From Salvelinus alpinus (taxonomy: Eukaryota > Chordata > Actinopteri > Salmoniformes > Salmonidae), in contig NC_092098.1 of the NCBI RefSeq assembly GCF_045679555.1, forward strand, positions 21,668,038 to 21,732,037: 64,000 nt of DNA, written 5' to 3'. Of this stretch, positions 58,721-64,000 are shown piece by piece. How positions within the stretch are numbered: the stretch's first letter is position 1; each line of letters begins with the position of its first letter. Both the position numbers and the translations under genes were made by a program. The notes under the pieces are model-generated. The model did no database searches and was not told the origin of the DNA. It saw nothing but the letters and a program-made list of their open reading frames with translations.

Positions 58721-59745
58721 AGTGCATTTGGAAATTATTAAGACTCCTCGACTTTTTCCAAAAATGTTTTACATTACAGCCTTATTATAAAATGTATTAA
58801 ATTGTTTTTAATCTACACACAATACCCTATAATGACATAGCAAGAGTTTGACGTTTTTGGAAGTTTAAAAAATATAAAAAACTGAAATATCACATTTACA
58901 TAAGTATTCAGACCCTTTACTCAGTACTTTGTTGAAGCACATTTGGCAGCGATTACAGCCTTGAGTGGTCTTGGGTATGAGACTACAACCTTGGCACACC
59001 TGTATTTGGAGAGTTTCTCCCATTCTTCTCTGCATATCCTCTCAAGCTCTGTCAGGTTGGATGGGGAGTGTCACTGCACAGCTATTTTCAGGTCTCCAGA
59101 GATGTTCGATAGGGTTCAAGTCCGGGCTCTGGCTGGGCCCCTCAAGGACATTCAGGGACTTGTACCGAAGCCAATCGTGCATTGTGTTGGTTGTGTTCTT
59201 AGGGTCATTGTCCTGTTGGAAGGTGAACCTTCACCCCAGTCTGAGGTCCTGAGCTCTGGAGCAGGTTTTCATCAAGGATCTCTCTGTATTTTGCTCCGTT
59301 CATCTTTCCCTCGATCCTGATGCTGCCACCACCATGCTTCACAGTTTGGTTGGTGCCAGGTTTCCTCCAGACGTGATGCTTGGCATTCAAGCCAAAGAGT
59401 TCAATCTTGGCTTCATCAGACCAGAGAATATTGTTTCTCATGGTCTGAGAGTCTTTAGTTGCCTTTTGGCAAACACCATAAGGGCTGTTATGTGCCTTTT
59501 ACTGAGGAGTGGCCTCCATCTGGCCACTACCATGAAGGCCTGATTGGTGGAGTGCTGCAGAGATGGTTGTCCTTCTGGAAGGTTCTCCCATCTCCACAGA
59601 GGAACTATGGAGGTCTGTCAGAGTGACCATCAGGTTCTTGGTAACCTCCCTGACCAAGGCCCTTCTCCCCCGATTGCTCAGTTTGGCCGGGCGGCCAGCT
59701 CTAGGAAGAGTCTTGGTGGTTCCAAATTTCTTCCATTCAAAATGG
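58721..59745 (-). mobile_element. Tc1 element, 5'-truncated
   Basis: The terminus at 58721 (tacagtgcatttggaaatta) is a diverged end of the 19348/27665 family. The other end is missing: the copy stops inside the DNA-binding region of the transposase near 59745. Confidence 0.8.
58900..59745 (-). pseudogene. Tc1 transposase remnant, minus strand
   Basis: The most readable frame, 59205-59441 on the minus strand, has NILWSDEAKIELFGLNAKHHVWRK and a C-terminal part with GAKYREILDENLLQS. Other parts, including the C-terminus near 58920-59120, lie in other frames. The first DNA-binding helix is cut off. Confidence 0.75.
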
Positions 59746-60041
59746 AAGAAATTGTAAATAAATGTAAATAAAAAATGTACAGGACAAATCTGAGGGGGCC
59801 TGTGTCCCGTCTGGTTTGCTTAATATAAGGAATTTGAAATGATTTATACTTTTACTGTGGGTATTTAAGTATATTTCAGCAATTATATTTACTTTTGATA
59901 CTTAAGTATACTTAAAATCAAATACTTTTACGAAAGTAGTATTTTTCTGTGTGACTTCCACTTTTACTTGAGTCATATTCTATTAAGCCACAGTATCTTC
60001 ACTTTTACTTAAGTATGACAGTTGGGTACTTTTTCCATCAC

Positions 60042-61250
60042 AGAAAGAATGGCGATATGGTGGCCGCTGACTGGCTGAATACCCGGGCCGTGAGGTGGTT
60101 GGAGTTGTCAACAAATCAGCATGACAAAAATATGATGCCAAGTTTTCAAACGACCAGTAGTTTCTTAGAGAAGATATGTAAAGTGATCTGTGCATTTGAA
60201 CAGCAGCATAAATACACCTATTTTACTTTTGCATGTCAGAAACCCAATGACCACTGCTGCACATGCTGCCACTGTTTTGAACAGATTAGATTATACTATT
60301 TAGAACGAGCAGCCAGCTCACCAACAAACGAGTGCACCAGGGAGAACGCAAGTCAAAATACATGATCTAACTGGGGATAGTTAGCTAACATAACATCACA
60401 AAGCATGATACGCTAGCCAGTTAACTTTCATTCTGAAATAAAGTTTTATTTCTGAGTCAGTCAGATATTAGTTTAGAAAGACTTGAAATTGGCATGGGAG
60501 CTCACAAGCTAGCAAGCTTATCAAAGGTAGATAACTGGTTCATTTGACCAAACTATTTCTCAATGTTTCTCAAAATTACTGTAGCTGGCTAATTCATTGG
60601 ATCATGCTTTGCGATACACCCGGTTTTAGGCTGTTTTAGTCCACACATGTCACCTGTCACCTACAGTAGAACCTGCTGAACAACATGGGGGGAAACAATA
60701 AGCCACTGTCATGCTTGTTTGTCCTATCAGATCTGCAACGAGAAGGTTCTAGCTAGTGTATCCCTCTGTCCTTCCACTCTTGTTGGATGTAGGTCAAAGG
60801 CTCCCATGACTGTTGTGATTATTTATTTACAAGTTAATTACAATTTTCTTTAGAGCCATCTGTACCTGATAGAGAAGATAGTCTGATGTACGGAAGGAAG
60901 TAAGCTGTCTGGTCCGAAAGACTCATTGGTATAGAGACTATAGCAGACCCAGAAGTTCTGACTGTACGCACATTTAAGTGCCACAGGCTGGTCCATTTAC
61001 ATTGTACTGTTATAATTTATTTTATGCTATGAAATCCTGCGATTTCATTGGGGCAGTTCCCCCTCATTGCAAATTGCTGGCAAAACAATCAGAGCAATGT
61101 TCGACAGAGCTGCTGCTGCTAGCAGTCACTGAGGGGCAGTAAGTAACTGAATAGCTTGTTTTGAACAACATATTTTTGAAACAGGAAAATGTACACATTT
61201 ACCACACTTTTATGATGATTTAAAACATAATCCATGAATGATATATTATA
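60042..61250. other. No gene recognised
   Basis: A 116-codon frame at 60015-60365 resembles no family and has no splice or context support. Otherwise nothing. Confidence 0.45.
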
Positions 61251-61254
61251 TTAT

Positions 61255-62430
61255 TATTTTGGGGACCAATAACCAGTGGCGATTTTAGCATGTAAATCTT
61301 GGTGTGGCAAACACATTTTTTGGGGGGGATGCAAGCCAGCAAAGCCACTACACAACACTAAACAATACATGAATTGCACTGTAACAGTGACAAACGGTGC
61401 CCACAAACTGTTAGGGCCTACATAAAGCTGTCCCAACAGCAGAGTCCCAACAGCAGCCCCAACACCTTACCACTGCTACATCTGACTATCAGCGGAGCAT
61501 TGTCTGGCAGCGAAACATTTCATTCGGCCTCATTTACTGCCTTTAAAAAAACATAGCTGATATGGCTGACTTGCTTAAATAAATGTGGTTTCTACTGACA
61601 ATTGAGATGTACAAACTATGGCATAAGGTGACGACAAGCGGATAAGAGGCAATCAGTAATTTTGATTAAGACATGAGTGAGCTAGGACGGACGTAGTCAA
61701 TATAACTATTTGTTCAGCACTTTTTAAATGTACAGCGATAGAATTCAGAACATTGGCCATTCTTACAGTGTACACCAAGTCAGAACCATAGGATAAATAA
61801 AGGGGGCATATATGCAGACAATGAAAGGTCTTTCGATGATTGAATTTCTCTAAAACAGGTTTATATGTGCACCACCAAGTCAGAACAGTAGGCAAAATTA
61901 AGAGGCGAAAGGGACCAAATTATTGAAGTGAGGCACATGGGCTACTAACAGCTTACTACACAACATACACCTAGTATTACTTTCTTAGCTACAGTATACA
62001 TATCTCTTTTGCATATTACGTAATTTATGCAGCAGCATACAATACATTTTTGGACTCACCTTGTTGTGCTGTGTTAACTTGAACAGGAAGGTGGCGCGGT
62101 GGTCCTTCGTGGGTAAATTTTGTCATCAAAGTCTGGCATTCTCTGAATGCATGGTGCTTTAAAGACAACTGGGAACTCAGAAAAAAACAAGGTCAAATCA
62201 TGATGACGTCAGTGATCTTCAGGTCGTAGCTCTAGAAAGAGGCCCGAGTTCCCTACTTACAATTCCGAGTTGGATGACCGTTCAAAACGTATTTTCCCAG
62301 TCAGAGCTCGTTTTCCCCCGGGTTCCCAGTTGTCTTGAACTCACTGAAGTCAGATTTCCCAGTTCTGAAGTATCAGTTGTTTTGAGTGCGCAGAAATCAT
62401 GCTGGATTGACAGCATGGCCAATGTTGAAT
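61255..62430. mobile_element. Dispersed salmonid repeat, probably transposon-derived
   Basis: Begins near caataaccagtggcgatttt and ends near 'gacagcatggccaatgttg'. I recognise both the first half and the 'aactgggaactc' half as abundant in salmonid genomes. The second half carries inverted copies of gagttccc/gggaactc. Non-coding; class unknown. Confidence 0.45.
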
Positions 62431-62577
62431 ATTCACCTCAGCTAAACCACTCTTCTGATCTGAACAACCAGAGTGGAATTGTCTATCCCGAAGTAAGTTT
62501 ATCCTAAAGTCATTTTTACAAGTAAGCTATTCTTGTTCACACCTGCCATGTTGTGTGCATGCCTTCACTACACTTCT
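62431..62577. other. No feature seen
   Basis: Short stretch between the dispersed repeat and the Gypsy pol remnant. Confidence 0.4.
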
Positions 62578-64000
62578 GAAACCACACAGATTGGGTAAAC
62601 GCGTTAGTGGTGGTGGAGAAAATATGCACAGACAAGCTCAGAGTATGTCTCGACCCAAGAGACTTGAACAAGGCTATCACACGCCCCCATTACCCTTTAC
62701 CGACGCTAGATGGCATCACACACAAGCTAGCGGGAGCCCACTACTTCAGTGTCATGGACGTCAGATCAGGCTACTGGGCTATCAAGCTCACAGAAGAGTC
62801 ATCTAAGCTCACAACGTTCAAAACACCGTTTGGACGCTACAAGTTTCGTTGCCTGCCTTTTGGGATTATCTCAGCCCAAGACGAGTTTCAGCAAAAGATC
62901 GACGAAGTGTACGAAGGCCTCGACGGAGTTGTGGCAATTGTGGACGACATCCTTTTCTATGGTCGAACCAAAGAGGAACATGATATAAAACCTCCGTGCG
63001 ATGCTGCAAAGGTCCTGCGAGAGAGGAGTCCGGCTCAACCCCGAGAAGAGCACAGTCGGCGCTAAAGATGTCAGCTACTTCGGACATCTTCTCACAGCGA
63101 ATGGAATCAAGCCAGATCCATAGAAGATCTCTACCATAAAAGAAATGGAGCCACCAAAGAACCGTGCAGAGCTAGAAACAATGCTTGGCATGGTCAACTA
63201 CTTAGCCAAGTTCGCACCCAGCCTCTCCAATGCTAATGCACCCCTGCTTCAGCTGCTAAAGCAGTCCAGTGAGATTCTCTGGGACAAGCAACAAGACATT
63301 GCTTTCCAGAGAATGAAAGGCTTGATCACTAGAGAACCAGGACCAATCCTTGCCTACTATGACCCCAACAAAGAGCTGACTCCAAGTGGACCCGTTGAAG
63401 TATGGACTAGATGCAGTGCTACTGTAAGAAGGAAAGCTCATCGGCTACGCTTCCAAATCCCTCAGACTGTGAAATCAACTACGCTCAAATCGAAAAGGAG
63501 CTGTACGTCATTCTGTTCGGATGTAAGCGTTTCCATCAGTACGTACTGTATATGGACGACAAGTCATTGTGGAATTTGACCACAAGCCCCTCGAGTCAAT
63601 CATGAGGAAACCGCTAGCCACAGCCCCGCCAAGGCTACAGAGAATGATCCTTCAACTACAAAAATACAGCTTCACAATCACTCACCGTCCAGGCAAAGAC
63701 ATCCCTGTCGTAGACACACTCTCCAGGAGGTTTATTACCTACAAGGACAGCAGCCTCAGTGAAGGCATGGACATGCAAGTGCCCACTGTGTACAGCAACT
63801 TACCAGTTAGTGACACAAAACTGGAGGAGATCCGAGCAGAAACAGAAAAGGACTCACAACTTGCACAGCTGAGGAAAGTCATACAGGATGGATGGCCTGA
63901 GGAGAGGAGAAAATGCCCTCAGAGCGTCTCAGAGTTCTGGAACCATCGTGATAAATTATCACAGATCAACGGAATAATTTTCAAAGGAGAGAAAATCATA
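62578..64000 (+). pseudogene. Ty3/Gypsy pol remnant: RT, RNase H, start of integrase linker
   Basis: Reverse transcriptase motifs are readable at 62607-63000: CLDPRDLNKAI, YFSVMDVRSGYWAIKL, FKTPFGRYKFRCLPFGI and the catalytic IVDDIL (Asp codons 62943-62948). Then follow FGHLLTANGIKPDP, the connection, RNase H segments (YAQIEKELYVILFGCKRF near 63480) and the HRPGKDIPVVDTLSR motif near 63685. Breaks seen: a frame shift near 62990, TAG at 63121-63123, and frame changes near 63400 and 63560. Protease and gag are absent on the left, so it is 5'-truncated. It continues beyond the window. Confidence 0.85.

Larger units (their letters stand above)
58074..60036. mobile_element. Non-autonomous DNA transposon (hAT-like?) interrupted by other DNA
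   Basis: The left end cagtggtttaaagtacttaa and the right end ttttacttaagtatgacagt...ttttcca are roughly inverted. Both sides are rich in acttaagta and tacttttact. The interior from about 58435 to 59800 is other sequence, including a Tc1 copy. Class assignment is tentative. Confidence 0.6.

Noticed and set aside
60015-60365. 116-codon plus-strand frame
   Set aside because: No family resemblance, no splice signals, and it begins inside a transposon end.

Overview
The window is nuclear DNA of a ray-finned fish, almost certainly a salmonid. The case rests on the repeats: HpaI-type tRNA-derived SINEs, a 5S-rRNA-derived SINE, Sleeping-Beauty-like and other Tc1 transposons, L2-type and Jockey/CR1-like LINEs, and LTR units of a kind common in salmonids. 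Repeat family names come from memory of such sequences, not from a search. The genus cannot be told.

Two host genes are supported. The first (21956-46447, + strand) is a photoreceptor membrane guanylate cyclase of the GC-E type (gucy2d). Eighteen coding exons with consistent GT/AG borders and phases give 1096 aa: signal peptide, extracellular domain, one membrane helix, kinase-homology pseudokinase, coiled dimerisation linker and a cyclase domain with its metal- and guanine-binding residues. Intron 11 is 14.8 kb and packed with transposons. Intron 9 ends in a 55-bp minisatellite whose unit carries a copy of the exon-10 splice acceptor. The second gene (54746-55859, + strand) encodes an unrecognised 332-aa protein with two sumoylation-like sites, a duplicated 26-residue block at a 50-residue offset and one C2H2 zinc finger.

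Layout: 1-4440 holds two oppositely oriented, related LTR elements with no visible pol, coding for a short gag-like segment and a long proline-rich nonapeptide-repeat protein. 4441-11900 holds a chimeric Tc1 element, tandem and foldback repeats, LINE pieces and a nearly open L2 reverse transcriptase. 11900-21680 is mostly unannotated with MITEs, one SINE and an internally deleted Tc1. 21680-47190 is the cyclase gene. 47200-50760 holds a foldback element and a 5S-derived SINE. 50760-56650 is the zinc-finger gene, its long first intron interrupted by a DNA transposon that itself carries a LINE/SINE composite. 56850-62570 is nested DNA transposons and SINEs. 62578-64000 is a decayed Ty3/Gypsy pol that runs off the end.

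The two host genes share strand and lie about 7.5 kb apart with no visible functional link. Nothing points to an operon, CRISPR or other prokaryotic system. The best candidates for something undescribed are the pol-less proline-rich LTR family (start codon inside the LTR, possible -1 frameshift site) and the splice-acceptor minisatellite.
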